In this document: piece by piece, positions 7,475 through 16,448 of the stretch
How the letters are laid out: every line of letters begins with the position of its first letter
Numbering within the stretch: position 1 is the first letter of the stretch
DNA from: Treponema sp.
GTDB taxonomy: Bacteria > Spirochaetota > Spirochaetia > Treponematales > Breznakiellaceae
Length of the DNA stretch: 22,887 bases
Direction of reading: 5' to 3'
NCBI GenBank assembly: GCA_031290325.1
Contig: JAITNU010000215.1
Coordinates: forward strand, 1-22,887
Notes under the pieces: model-generated
What the model saw: the letters and a program-made list of their open reading frames with translations, nothing else
The model's database searches: none
What the model was told of the DNA's origin: nothing
Translations under genes and position numbers: made by a program

Positions 7475-7851
7475 TGGGGGAAAAACGACTCAAGGCCCTG
7501 CGGGGCGCGACTCAGTGCGAGAACGAAGGGGATGATATAACCCAACAGGTTACCATGTTATACGATGAACTGCTGGTACGAAACCAGCTCAATGAGGCGG
7601 ATATAGTGTCCCTGGTCTTTTCCCTAACCAGGGACCTGGACGCTAAAAACCCGGCCTCAGCTTTGCGACATTCCGGCAGGGCACAGGACCTCGCCCTCTT
7701 CACGGTACAGGAGGCATACATAGCAGGGGGCTTGGAACGGACCATCCGGGTCCTCATCCATGCGTACCTTGACGGAGCTGCCTGTCATGTATACCGCAAT
7801 GGGGCCGAGATTTTGCGCCCTGACCGATCTGCATTGACTCGCGGGGGATGA
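7474..7851 (+). CDS. aroH: Chorismate mutase, AroH (monofunctional, Bacillus type)
   Basis: A 125-residue protein matching the small trimeric AroH chorismate mutases (127 residues in B. subtilis), which convert chorismate to prephenate in Phe/Tyr synthesis. It starts KRLKALRGATQCEN (the family begins similarly with '..RGAT..E'). The B. subtilis active-site residues Arg7, Glu78, Arg90, Tyr108 and Arg116 have counterparts in R10, E80 (TVQEAY), R92 (RTIRVLIHAY), Y107 (HVYRNGA) and R115 (ILRPD). The reading frame extends upstream to 7189, but that part merely overlaps the membrane-protein gene. AGGAGG at 7456-7461 lies 12 nt before ATG 7474 (an in-frame TTG at 7471 is 3 nt closer). No other aromatic-pathway gene is adjacent. 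Confidence 0.93.
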   Translation: MGEKRLKALRGATQCENEGDDITQQVTMLYDELLVRNQLNEADIVSLVFSLTRDLDAKNPASALRHSGRAQDLALFTVQEAYIAGGLERTIRVLIHAYLDGAACHVYRNGAEILRPDRSALTRGG

Positions 7852-7863
7852 ACAAAATAAGCT

Positions 7864-9585
7864 ATGTTCATGGTTTCTTTCAACTTTTTTACGGTACTTC
7901 GTAATCTGGTCCCCCGGACAGGGGAGTTGTTTGCAAAGGATGGAACAGGATATTCCTGGGCTGCCTTTGGTAAAGACTGCATTGCTGGTATCATCGTCGG
8001 AATTGTGGCCCTTCCCCTTGCTATGGCCTTTAGCATTGCCGCAGGGGGAAGTCCAGCCCAGGGCTTGTATACCGCCATCATAGCCGGTTTCTTTATCAGT
8101 CTCCTGGGGGGAAGCAAATTCCAAATCGGCGGGCCTACCGGGGCCTTTGTAGTCATCATCTTTGGAGTGATTGCCAAGCATGGTATGGCAGGGCTGATCA
8201 CCGCCAGTGTGCTTGCAGGTATCATGCTGGTGATCATGGGCCTCAGTGGGTTGGGACACTTTATCAAGTACATCCCCTATCCGGTTACCACCGGTTTCAC
8301 CGCAGGTATCGGGGTGCTCATCTTTTCCCAGCAGGTGAAGGATTTCTTTGGCCTATCCATAGCAGCCAGTTCTCCTGCGTTTTTTGAGGAATGGAGTGAA
8401 TATTTCAGTGCCTTTTCGACCCTCGATCCTATTACCCTGGGTATCGGCTGCGGAACCCTGGTGATTATCATCCTGGTGCGGCGCTTTTACCCCCGCATTC
8501 CTGGCGCGGTTGCCGGGGTGCTGGTCCTCACGGTCATAAGCCGGGTGCTTTCCCTGCCCGTTGAAACCGTGGGAAGCCGTTTCGGCGGCATTCCTTCTGT
8601 CCTGCCGGTTCCTCATCTGCCCGCATTGAGCTGGGCCGTTGTGCGGGACGTGTTTCCTGATGCCTTTACCATTGCCCTTCTTGCGGCGATTGAGTCCCTG
8701 TTGTCGGCAGTGGTTGCCGACGGCATGACCGGGGACCGGCATAACTCAAACACCGAACTCGTGGCCCAGGGGATCGGTAACATTGCGGCGGCTATTTTCG
8801 GCGGCATCCCCGCAACCGGTGCCATCGCACGAACCGCTACCAATATTAAGGCCGGCGCAACCAGCCCCGTAGCAGGTATTATGCATTCCCTCACCCTGGT
8901 GCTGTTCATCCTCTTTCTTGCCCCTGCGGCTTCTGCCATTCCCCTGGCAAGCCTTTCCGCGGTCCTGATGGTAGTTTCCTGGGATATGAGCAATGTTCCC
9001 CGGTTTATCCGGATCATCCGTACTGCCCCCAAAAGCGATGTGAGCGTCCTTATCACCACCTTTATCCTGACCATCGTGATTAATCTGACCTTTGCCGTTG
9101 AAGTCGGGGTGGTCCTAGCCATCTTCCTCTTCCTCAGACGGATGGTTGAGGTTGGGGGGATTAAATCCGCGAATGACGAGCTCATCACGAAACTCGCCCA
9201 TGGAGACCTGAAAAACCGGGGAACCGCGACAGATAAAACGCTGTACCCAAAAGACCTTGAGGTCTTCGAGATTACAGGCCCCTTCTTCTTTGGGGTGGCG
9301 GATATGCTCCAAAATACCTTGCGCCACATAGCGAAGACCCCCCAGGCACTCATCCTCCGTATGCGTGAGGTGCCTGCCATTGATTCCACCGGCATTGCCG
9401 CTCTGGAATCCTTCCTTATCCAGTGCCGCCGGCGGAAAATCCGCCTGATTATCACTGAAATCCAGGGGCAACCGAAAAAGGCCCTTGAAAAATCGGGGTT
9501 TATCAACGATCTTGGCACGGAATACCTTGTTCAGACCCTGGAAGAGGCAGTACAAAGGGCCGATAAAAAAAACGATGAACCATAA
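7864..9585 (+). CDS. SulP family (SLC26-like) anion transporter with STAS domain
   Basis: A 573-residue protein of normal SulP length. Residues about 25-430 form a string of 10 or more hydrophobic helices, including the family-typical stretch 'GIIVGIVALPLAMAFSIAAGGSPAQGLYTAIIAGF', then GGSKFQIGGPTGAF and GGIPATGAIARTATNI. The C-terminal STAS domain (about 455-565) contains the conserved DSTG motif in VPAIDSTGIAALES. SulP members carry sulfate, bicarbonate or organic acids; the sequence does not decide which. It follows aroH after 12 bp and is probably co-transcribed with it. Its last codons (from 9573) overlap, on the opposite strand, the closing helix of the RNase P RNA gene. Confidence 0.95.
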   Translation: MFMVSFNFFTVLRNLVPRTGELFAKDGTGYSWAAFGKDCIAGIIVGIVALPLAMAFSIAAGGSPAQGLYTAIIAGFFISLLGGSKFQIGGPTGAFVVIIFGVIAKHGMAGLITASVLAGIMLVIMGLSGLGHFIKYIPYPVTTGFTAGIGVLIFSQQVKDFFGLSIAASSPAFFEEWSEYFSAFSTLDPITLGIGCGTLVIIILVRRFYPRIPGAVAGVLVLTVISRVLSLPVETVGSRFGGIPSVLPVPHLPALSWAVVRDVFPDAFTIALLAAIESLLSAVVADGMTGDRHNSNTELVAQGIGNIAAAIFGGIPATGAIARTATNIKAGATSPVAGIMHSLTLVLFILFLAPAASAIPLASLSAVLMVVSWDMSNVPRFIRIIRTAPKSDVSVLITTFILTIVINLTFAVEVGVVLAIFLFLRRMVEVGGIKSANDELITKLAHGDLKNRGTATDKTLYPKDLEVFEITGPFFFGVADMLQNTLRHIAKTPQALILRMREVPAIDSTGIAALESFLIQCRRRKIRLIITEIQGQPKKALEKSGFINDLGTEYLVQTLEEAVQRADKKNDEP

Positions 9586-9955
9586 GCCGGGTTCTGTTTA
9601 GGCGTTTTACGCCATAGCTGCCATTTATCTTGTGCTATCCTTGCGGATAGTATCCACGCAGTCTACCCGCGGCATAAACGGGCCGTTCTGCCGCTGTTTG
9701 ACTTTGCTCCTGATGAGGCTTGCCGTGCCGGAACCGTTACCGGTCCCGCGGTAGGCTCTTACCCTACCCTTTCACCCTTACCAGAGGAGAGGGGTCGTTT
9801 ACCGCCCCCCTCTGGCGGTTTGCTTTCTGTTGCGCTCTCTGTCGCAGGGGTGTTGAAAACACCCTTCCGCCCGGGTATTACCCGGCATCATGCCCTGCGG
9901 AGCCCGGACTTTCCTCACCGCGACTATAGTCACGGCGCGGCAGCCTGGTTCATCG
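9573..9955 (-). ncRNA. rnpB: RNase P RNA (bacterial type A), M1-like ribozyme
   Basis: The catalytic RNA that removes tRNA 5' leaders. On the minus strand the conserved blocks appear in order: GAGGAAAGTCCGGGCTCC near 9898-9917, GCAACAGAAAGCAAACCGCC near 9815-9834, AGGGTGAAAGGGTAGGGTAAG near 9760-9780, and ACAGAACCCGGCTTAT near 9581-9598. Ends are set by the P1 helix: bases 9947-9955 and 9573-9581 form a perfect 9-bp pairing, and eight T residues (complement of 9565-9572) follow directly as a transcription end. The 5' end lies one base after the TAA of the zinc-ribbon gene. I see no convincing promoter in that gene's tail (a weak TTGATG-17-TACGAT pair is the best). About 383 nt, normal for type A. 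Very secure identification; ends within a few bases. Confidence 0.97.
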
Positions 9956-9956
9956 C

Positions 9957-10796
9957 TTATTCGTCGTAATCAATGTTTACTTTTTCTTCTTCTTCCTCTT
10001 CTTCGATATCGTAGTCTTCTTCGTCCATATCATCAAGGTCCGAGAGGCTCCCTGCATCTTCGGTATCAAAGAAGTCCTCCTCACCCTGCTCGGATTCCTC
10101 ATAGAAGAGAATACGGGAACAATACGGGCAGAAGACGATCTTCTCCCCCATGCGGACCTCATTGGCGAACTGGACGGGAAGGATCATGTGACAACCCATA
10201 CAGACCCCGCCTTTGATGGCAACAATGCCCCTGCCCCCCTTATTGCGGATGATCCGTTCAAATTTAAACAGGATCTCAGAATCAAGACCGGGGCTGAGCT
10301 CGTGCTCCTCGGTTACGAGCTGCTCAACCTCGTTTTGCTTTTCCGCTACCTCGGCTTTAATACCTGAACGCCGCTCCTCCAAGTCCTGTTCCTGCTGCTC
10401 AATCAGGGCGGCGCTCTGTTTCATCTGCTCATCCAGGTCTGATAACAGCCGTTCCACCCGCTGCAGGTCCTTACGGTACTGCTGTTCCTTTTCAGTGGCG
10501 TCCCTGATCTCCTTGTCCAGGGCCTCATATTCCCGCTGGGTACTGATGGAATCCATGTTTTTCTCAGCCCGTTCCCGGGAACTTTCAGCTTCCTGCAGGA
10601 GACCCCGGTATTCCTCTCCTGAAATCTTGGCCTTTTCATAGTCCTGATTTTTTTCAATAAAAGATTTTTTAAGCCGGGCCAACAGCTCTTCCTGGGTCGA
10701 GAGTACCTTGGGAATTTCCTGAATGTCATGTTCCAAGCTAATCCGATCCGACAGGATATCCTGTAAGGTCCGTAACTTATCAAAAACTTCTTCCAT
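9957..10796 (-). CDS. Coiled-coil protein with C4 zinc ribbon and acidic tail
   Basis: A 279-residue protein. Residues about 1-170 are a long charged coiled coil. A C4-type zinc ribbon follows, with C199-x2-C202 (VCMGC) and C223-x2-C226 (FCPYC). The last 45 residues are almost all acidic, including a run of seven Glu. This is the DUF164/zf-RING_7 type found next to rpoD in spirochaetes (the T. pallidum gene after rpoD, from memory). Proteins of this type in other bacteria have been linked to DNA or RNA transactions or to secretion, but no single role is agreed. GAGGGG sits 6 nt before ATG 10794-10796. It lies 31 bp after rpoD and directly before rnpB, all in one direction. Confidence 0.88.
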   Translation of the reverse strand: MEEVFDKLRTLQDILSDRISLEHDIQEIPKVLSTQEELLARLKKSFIEKNQDYEKAKISGEEYRGLLQEAESSRERAEKNMDSISTQREYEALDKEIRDATEKEQQYRKDLQRVERLLSDLDEQMKQSAALIEQQEQDLEERRSGIKAEVAEKQNEVEQLVTEEHELSPGLDSEILFKFERIIRNKGGRGIVAIKGGVCMGCHMILPVQFANEVRMGEKIVFCPYCSRILFYEESEQGEEDFFDTEDAGSLSDLDDMDEEDYDIEEEEEEEKVNIDYDE

Positions 10797-10827
10797 AATT
10801 ATCCCCTCAATAGTATTGATATGGTGG

Positions 10828-12567
10828 TCAATTGTCCAAATAATCCTTTAACTTGACACTCCGTTTTGGATGCCGCAAACGCCGGAGGGCTTTTGCCTCA
10901 ATCTGCCGGATCCGTTCCCGGGTAACATTAAAACAAAGCCCCACCTCTTCCAGGGTAAGGGAATAGCCGTCTTCAAGGCCGAAGCGCATCTTGAGCACAT
11001 CCTGCTCCCTGGTCGGCAGCGTGGCAAGCACCCCGGACAGCATTTCCTGTAGCAGGGTAAAGGCGGTCTGATTCGCGGGATTTTCCACATCCTTGTCTTC
11101 GATAAAGTCCCCAAGGAGGGAATCTTCCTCTTCTCCAATGGGGGTTTCCAGGCTTATAGGTTCCCGTGCCACATTCTTAACCGTTTTTACCCGCTGGGTA
11201 GTCCAGCCAAGACGTTCGGCGATTTCCTCATCCGAAGGTTCCCGGCCTAAGACCTGCATGAGCTGTCGGGACTCCCGGACCACCTTGTTGATCTGTTCTA
11301 TCATGTGTACCGGCACCCGAATGGTCCGGGCCTGGTCGGAAATGGACCGGGTAATGGCCTGCCTTATCCACCAGGTTGCGTAGGTGGAAAACTTAAAGCC
11401 CTTCTGGTATTCAAACTTCTCCACCGCCTTGATAAGGCCGATATTGCCCTCCTGGACCAGGTCAAAGAATTGAAGCCCCCGGTTCGTGTACTTTTTGGCA
11501 ATCGAAACCACGAGCCGGAGATTCGCCTTGATGAGCCGGTCCTTGGCGTTTTTCATCATGATCCTGCCGCGGCTGATTTCCTTGGCCATGAGGTTGATAC
11601 TTTCAATGGTTTCCTCAAATTCCGCTTCCATCTGACGCAGTTTTTTTTCAGTTACCTGAATAAGCCGTATCTTCTCTTTGATTTCATCGGAACTGAGGCT
11701 CAGTTCTTCTTCCAGCCGTTCCCGGTCTTCCCGGATAGTAAGGCCCCGGCCCAGGGAGCGCAGTTCCTTGAGGGAACCGACCTTGAGGTGTTTTTCTATC
11801 CGTTCCTGCTCTTTTTTATAACGCTTGATTCTTTTCGCGGCCTGAATGAATTTTTCAGAGAAGCCGGCTATTTCATCAGGGTGAATTTCAGCATTTTCAA
11901 TAGCCGCCATGATGCGGGTGCGGATGCCGTTCAGTTCCGGATCCTCAAAAATATTCATTCCCCTGGTGATAAGCCGTCGCTTAAGCTCGATATAATTTTT
12001 AAGATCCCCCAGGATAGTTCTGAGGGTTTCTTTGTAAAACTGACTGAGCCTCCGGCGTTCAGTCATGTGTTCGGTGATTTCTTTTTTGGAGAGGTTTAAT
12101 TCCCGGAGGTCTTTTTTTGAAAAGGCTTTCTGGGCAATATGATAAAATTCAGGGATGATCATACCGGATTTTTTGATCACCCCCTTGATAATGTTTTCCC
12201 CATCCTCCATTTGCTTGGAAAGCGTTATTTCCTGTTCTGCAGTAAGGAGGTTCTCCCGGCCTATTTCCCTCAGATAGAGCTTAATAGGATCATCCATGGA
12301 TGCTTCTTTGTTGCTATAAACCAGGCGCTTCTTGTCGGCATCCGGGCTTTTCCGGGGTTCCTGCTCCGATTCATCTTCTCCCGAGGCTTCTTCCTCGATG
12401 AGCTGGACATTATTTAATTCCAGCAGTACCAGGACCTCTTCGATTTTATCAGAATTGGCAATATGCTCAGGCAGATAATCGGAAAGTTCCTCATAGGAGA
12501 GGGTTTTCTTTTCCTTCGCATATTCAATCAGCTTCATAACAGCGGGATCAAGCTGCAAATCCGTCAT
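10828..12567 (-). CDS. rpoD: RNA polymerase primary sigma factor RpoD (sigma-70)
   Basis: The housekeeping sigma factor, 579 residues. Region 1.2 starts near MDDPIKLYLREIGRENLLTA. Regions 2.1-2.4 include NLRLVVSIAKKYTNRGLQFFDLVQEGN and FKFSTYATWWIRQAITR. Region 3 holds GREPSDEEIAERLGW, and region 4.2 is LTLEEVGLCFNVTRERIRQIEAKALRRLRHP. Between 1.2 and 2 lies a long charged helical insert, as in other large primary sigmas. ATG 12565-12567 is chosen, with AAGGA 7 nt upstream; a TTG at 12582 is in frame but lies inside the end of dnaG. The ribosome site sits next to the dnaG stop codon, indicating coupled translation. The -35/-10 boxes noted elsewhere in this window are of the kind this factor reads. 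Confidence 0.98.
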   Translation of the reverse strand: MTDLQLDPAVMKLIEYAKEKKTLSYEELSDYLPEHIANSDKIEEVLVLLELNNVQLIEEEASGEDESEQEPRKSPDADKKRLVYSNKEASMDDPIKLYLREIGRENLLTAEQEITLSKQMEDGENIIKGVIKKSGMIIPEFYHIAQKAFSKKDLRELNLSKKEITEHMTERRRLSQFYKETLRTILGDLKNYIELKRRLITRGMNIFEDPELNGIRTRIMAAIENAEIHPDEIAGFSEKFIQAAKRIKRYKKEQERIEKHLKVGSLKELRSLGRGLTIREDRERLEEELSLSSDEIKEKIRLIQVTEKKLRQMEAEFEETIESINLMAKEISRGRIMMKNAKDRLIKANLRLVVSIAKKYTNRGLQFFDLVQEGNIGLIKAVEKFEYQKGFKFSTYATWWIRQAITRSISDQARTIRVPVHMIEQINKVVRESRQLMQVLGREPSDEEIAERLGWTTQRVKTVKNVAREPISLETPIGEEEDSLLGDFIEDKDVENPANQTAFTLLQEMLSGVLATLPTREQDVLKMRFGLEDGYSLTLEEVGLCFNVTRERIRQIEAKALRRLRHPKRSVKLKDYLDN

Positions 12568-12578
12568 GTTATTTTCCT

Positions 12579-14399
12579 TCAATCGAAATCTTCCTTCAAT
12601 CGCAATCGGCGTAATTCGGCGTCAATATGCATTTTTTCGTCCAGGAGGTCTTCAAGCGGGGTTTCACCCCCTATCCCGGCCTCCGCCTTTACAATACGCA
12701 ATTTCATCACAATCTCGTCCAGCCGGCGCTCAAGCCGTTTTTGCTCAACCCGTTTAATGCCGTCTGCAACAAGCTGTTCAGGGTTTACCGCAAACTCATT
12801 CGACGCCCCCCGTTCAATAACAAAATTCCGTACATGAGGAGCGCTTATGCGGGATAAAAGCGCATCCATCCCCGACTCATCATGGGCATAACACTCTTCC
12901 AGGGCAATAAAAATATCCTTGGCACAAGGATCCTCAATCTCCTTGATCGCAAGCCTTGAACGAACCTCTGGATACAAGCGCTGATGGATCGACACCACGG
13001 CGAACAAAAAAAGCTCGTCATTCATACGAATCGCCGGTGATGGCCGGACTGCCTCCAGGCTTTTGTTCCCCAGAGCAGTCTTACGATAATCATCCGCTAC
13101 CGCCCCCCGGTCAACCCCAAAGGCGGCGGCTATGGAGCCAATACACGCATCTCTTGAAACTTCCGAATCCAGAGTTTGTAAATAAGGAAACAGAAAAGCA
13201 ACCCCCCGTGCTTTCCCCTCGGAACTGGATACATCGAACAAAGCTCTACCACGATCCATAAGGTATTCAAAATCATTTATAGTATATTTTACCCTTTTTT
13301 GCAATACCTCAGCCCCGGCTTCTTTTAAGATATCCGCAGGGTCTTTAAACCGGGTCTGTCCTGGCGCCCCCTTTCCCCCGGCGGGATCACCACCGGGAAC
13401 CACCACCCCGGCGGCAAGGCCATTGTTCCTGCAGGTCAGGATGGCCTTAACCACCGCGTTCTGCCCTGCAATATCCGCATCAAAGATGAGGAAGACCTGA
13501 TCCGCCCAACGGCGGAGGAGTTTGGCCTGCTCATCGGTAAAAGCCGTTCCCAAAGGGGCCACCGCGTTGGTAATCCCCGCCTGGTGAAGGGCAATCACAT
13601 CCATATAGCCTTCAGCGATATACACCTCCCTGGTTTTTCGTATTTCCGGCTGGGCCAGATCAATGGCAAAGAGGGTCTGCCCCTTTTTATATCCCTCTGA
13701 TTCCGGAGAATTGATATATTTCGGCCCTTCCCCCCCCAGGATCCGCCCGCCAAAAGCAACAGTCCGCCCCTGCCGGTCCGCAATGGGAAACATGAGCCGG
13801 TCCGCAAAAAAGCTGGACCGCGGATACTTAGGCGAAAAAAGCCCGGAGGACGCGAGAAACTCCGGGGAATACCCTTTCCCGGAAAGAAAGGTGAAAAGCC
13901 AGCGCCGGTCCGCCGGTGCATAGCCAAGACGGAAACGGTCGATCATTTCATTACACAACCCTCGAGATATAATATACGCTTTTGCCGCCCTTCCTTCAGG
14001 TTTTTCCATAAGAACATAGTGAAAACTTCCCGCCACCCGGCTGTATAACTCGGCATGTTCCTCGATCCGTTTCGTCATCCCCGTATCAAGCTGGCCCCCA
14101 TGTTCGTAGACCACCGGGACGCCGAAGCGCTTGGCCAGGAGTTCCACGGTTTCTGGAAAAGAGAGTTTATCCATCTCCATAATGAAATTGATGATGGTGC
14201 CCCCTTTGCCGCAGCCAAAACAGTAGTAGAGTTTCAGATCCGGATTCACCGAAAACGAGGAGGTTTTCTCGTGGTGAAAAGGACACAGCCCCAGGTAACG
14301 GCCACTTCGTTTTTCAATACGCACATAATCGCCCACCACGGCCAGGGCGTCTATTTTATCAGTTACTTCCTGTATGGTGGCTTTGGTGATATAGCCCAT
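12579..14399 (-). CDS. dnaG: DNA primase DnaG
   Basis: Makes RNA primers for DNA replication. The 606 residues start with a CHC2 zinc-binding domain (C39, H42, C60, C63 in CPFH...YCFGC). The catalytic core carries GYAPADRRW and the TOPRIM domain with AEGYMD (Glu263) and FDADIAGQNA (Asp307, Asp309). The C-terminal part, which binds the replicative helicase, is poorly conserved, as is usual. ATG 14397-14399 shares one base with the TGA of mltG, and its ribosome site AAGGAG is part of a small hairpin (14401-14413). The order mltG-dnaG-rpoD recalls the macromolecular-synthesis operon of other bacteria, here without rpsU. Confidence 0.98.
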   Translation of the reverse strand: MGYITKATIQEVTDKIDALAVVGDYVRIEKRSGRYLGLCPFHHEKTSSFSVNPDLKLYYCFGCGKGGTIINFIMEMDKLSFPETVELLAKRFGVPVVYEHGGQLDTGMTKRIEEHAELYSRVAGSFHYVLMEKPEGRAAKAYIISRGLCNEMIDRFRLGYAPADRRWLFTFLSGKGYSPEFLASSGLFSPKYPRSSFFADRLMFPIADRQGRTVAFGGRILGGEGPKYINSPESEGYKKGQTLFAIDLAQPEIRKTREVYIAEGYMDVIALHQAGITNAVAPLGTAFTDEQAKLLRRWADQVFLIFDADIAGQNAVVKAILTCRNNGLAAGVVVPGGDPAGGKGAPGQTRFKDPADILKEAGAEVLQKRVKYTINDFEYLMDRGRALFDVSSSEGKARGVAFLFPYLQTLDSEVSRDACIGSIAAAFGVDRGAVADDYRKTALGNKSLEAVRPSPAIRMNDELFLFAVVSIHQRLYPEVRSRLAIKEIEDPCAKDIFIALEECYAHDESGMDALLSRISAPHVRNFVIERGASNEFAVNPEQLVADGIKRVEQKRLERRLDEIVMKLRIVKAEAGIGGETPLEDLLDEKMHIDAELRRLRLKEDFD

Positions 14400-15481
14400 C
14401 AGGAGGTTCTCCTTTTTACATAGAGCGCCCCTGCCTTGATATGGTCGTCCAGGGTCTTTGAAAAATAATGCCGTCCTGCATCGGCGTCCACCAGCCGGAA
14501 ATACAGATACTCCGTGGCCAGGGGATTAAAGGCCGCGTTCAGCGCCACAGCCCCGGGAGCCGCAATGGGACCTGGGGGGAGGCCCGGCCTGATATAGGTG
14601 TTATAAGGGTCCCGAATCTCCGTATCCCTGGTGTAGAGCACCTCCGGGTGGGGTTTCCCCTGGATCTCGGTGATCACATATTCCACGGTGGCGCAGGACT
14701 GGAGGGCCATGCCTATCTTGAGGCGGTTATAAAACACCCCTGCCATGAGGGCCGCCTCCTCATCCACCCGGTATTCCCGTTCCACTATCGAGGCGATAAT
14801 GACCCGCCGGAACAGCTCTTCCGGGGGCAGGGCATCAAAATGCCCGGTATCGTTATGGGGTAATTCGCTCAGGCGCTTGAAAAACGTATCCGCCATGATG
14901 GTGACCACCTGTACGGCAGGGTAGGTCTTGGGGAACAGATACGTGTCCGGGTAGAGGTACCCCTCCATGGTGGCCCCTGGTATCTGATAAGCCGCCAGGA
15001 GGTCCTGGTCCGCAGCAGCGGCGAGGAAGTCATCTGCAGCACAGATACCTGCGTCTTCCAGGATCCGTCCGGTCTTTTTAAGGGTTACCCCTTCGGGAAT
15101 AGTTACCTTGGTGAGGGCCTGGCGTCCTGCTACCAGGGTGGCATGGATATGCACCTGGTTTGCAGGAACTGCAAGCTGGTAGATGCCTGTTTTTATGAAG
15201 GATTTATCAAACCGGGAAAGGAGGTACCAGAAATACCGGGTTTTTATGATTCCCGCCGCTTCCAGCCGTTTCCCCACGGACAAGGCACTTTCACCTCCGC
15301 GGACCTCAAAGGATACGATGCCATCCGGTTCTACCCGTACGGTTTCGTCATCATCAGGGATCACCGGCGCCTGGGCAGGCGGGGCATTGCAATAGATCAA
15401 CACCCCGGCCACCAATGCCAGGGCCACGCAGACCATACTTATGAGAATACTGATAATTTTTATTACACGGAGGATACTCAT
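14399..15481 (-). CDS. mltG: Endolytic murein transglycosylase MltG (YceG-like)
   Basis: A 360-residue protein that cuts nascent peptidoglycan glycan strands in the periplasm. It has one N-terminal membrane anchor (about residues 8-31), a LysM-like domain with SVGKRLEAAGII and the chain TGIYQL. The catalytic domain carries EGYLYPDTY (173-181), ASIVERE with catalytic Glu234, AGVFYNRLKIGMALQSCATVEY and PYNTYIRPGLPPGPI, ending FNPLATEYLYFR. All are hallmark segments of the family. GAGG lies 5 nt before ATG 15479-15481, within the 10-bp gap after the metallo-beta-lactamase-fold gene. Its stop overlaps the dnaG start by one base. Secure. Confidence 0.97.
   Translation of the reverse strand: MSILRVIKIISILISMVCVALALVAGVLIYCNAPPAQAPVIPDDDETVRVEPDGIVSFEVRGGESALSVGKRLEAAGIIKTRYFWYLLSRFDKSFIKTGIYQLAVPANQVHIHATLVAGRQALTKVTIPEGVTLKKTGRILEDAGICAADDFLAAAADQDLLAAYQIPGATMEGYLYPDTYLFPKTYPAVQVVTIMADTFFKRLSELPHNDTGHFDALPPEELFRRVIIASIVEREYRVDEEAALMAGVFYNRLKIGMALQSCATVEYVITEIQGKPHPEVLYTRDTEIRDPYNTYIRPGLPPGPIAAPGAVALNAAFNPLATEYLYFRLVDADAGRHYFSKTLDDHIKAGALYVKRRTS
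14401..14413 (-). promoter_or_regulatory. Hairpin that hides the dnaG ribosome binding site
   Basis: On the minus strand the sequence AGGAG-AAC-CTCCT forms a five-pair stem with a three-base loop. The 5' arm (14409-14413) is the dnaG Shine-Dalgarno sequence and the 3' arm (14401-14405) runs into the mltG stop codon. A ribosome finishing mltG would open it, so primase synthesis could depend on mltG translation. The structure is small and this role is inference. Confidence 0.5.
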
Positions 15482-15491
15482 TCCCGCCTCA

Positions 15492-16448
15492 TCACGATAC
15501 GGTAAGCTCCAAACCTTCTGTTGCCAGGGTCAGGGTTATTCCCCAGTTATTGATACGTTCAGCATACCTCCGGGCGAATTGGAGGATATTGTCGAGTTTC
15601 TGGTCATTATAGCCAGGATCATGGTGAAACAGCACCAGGTGTTTTATCCGCCAATGGGCGGCAAATTCAACTGCCATGCTGAAGGCGCTGTGCCCCCAAC
15701 TGTACTTTTCAATGGCCTCCCCCAGGGTATACTGGGAATCAATGACCACCAGGTTGGCCTGATCAAAAAAGGCGATATTTTCTTCGTTTTTAATGAAATC
15801 CATGGAGGAGAGTTCCACATCCGTGGCATAGACAAACCGGTGTTTCCCATCATCCACCAGATAGGAATATGAATCCCCCGGATGGTTCATTTTTTTAGTG
15901 GAAATGACCGCATCATAGAGGGTAATCCCCGAAGCAAGTCCCGGAGACAAGGAGTGGAAGGTCTGTTTTGCAGCCATCGTTTCCATACTTACCGGAAAAT
16001 AGGGGAATACCATCTGCCCTTTCAAGATGGTTTCAAACTCCCCCTGGGGTGAATAAAAATCAGCGCTCACCGCAGGATCATAGGCAGGGGTAAAGAAGGG
16101 CAGTCCCATGATATGATCCCAATGGAAGTGGGAGAAAAATATATGATACTGGGTGATTTTCGGCGTGTTCCGTGCCAGGGCATTACCCAATTCCCGTATG
16201 CCCGAACCGGCGTCAAAAACAATAAATTGCCGGGGATTATCAAAGGAAACCGCAATACAAGCGGTGTTCCCCCCGGTGGTGCCGAAGAGCCAGGGCGGAA
16301 GTCCTGCGAGAAACCGCTCCCTGGTTTCAGCGCTTTCAATATCCGCCGTGGTTAAGCGTTCCATAATCGTGGAAATCTTGCTTTTTATCTGAGCAGGCAA
16401 CTGCGGCACCGGCAACGAACCACGGACCCCCCAAAAACGGATACGCAT
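15492..16448 (-). CDS. Metallo-beta-lactamase-fold hydrolase
   Basis: A 318-residue cytoplasmic protein beginning MRIRFWGVRGSLPVP, the typical start of a group of MBL-fold phosphodiesterase-like enzymes. It has GGNTACIAV and VFDAGSGIRELG, then the metal motif FSHFHWDHIMGLPFF (HxHxDH), a later Asp in VYATDVELSS and His in VLFHHDPGYND, so both metal sites look complete. Substrate is unknown; relatives include cyclic-nucleotide phosphodiesterase-like and RNase-Z-like proteins. The ATG directly follows the TAG of the upstream ykgJ-like gene with no bases between, and GGGGGAG (spacer 5 nt) lies in that gene's last codons. Enzyme class is secure, reaction is not. Confidence 0.9.
   Translation of the reverse strand: MRIRFWGVRGSLPVPQLPAQIKSKISTIMERLTTADIESAETRERFLAGLPPWLFGTTGGNTACIAVSFDNPRQFIVFDAGSGIRELGNALARNTPKITQYHIFFSHFHWDHIMGLPFFTPAYDPAVSADFYSPQGEFETILKGQMVFPYFPVSMETMAAKQTFHSLSPGLASGITLYDAVISTKKMNHPGDSYSYLVDDGKHRFVYATDVELSSMDFIKNEENIAFFDQANLVVIDSQYTLGEAIEKYSWGHSAFSMAVEFAAHWRIKHLVLFHHDPGYNDQKLDNILQFARRYAERINNWGITLTLATEGLELTVS

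Noticed and set aside
8613..9518. 301-codon minus-strand frame
   Set aside because: Antisense to the clearly real SulP gene; Arg-rich and without motifs.
9720..9929. Short plus-strand frame
   Set aside because: It lies wholly within the RNase P RNA gene on the other strand.
11305..12099. 264-codon plus-strand frame
   Set aside because: Antisense to rpoD; composition is a mirror of the sigma factor codons.
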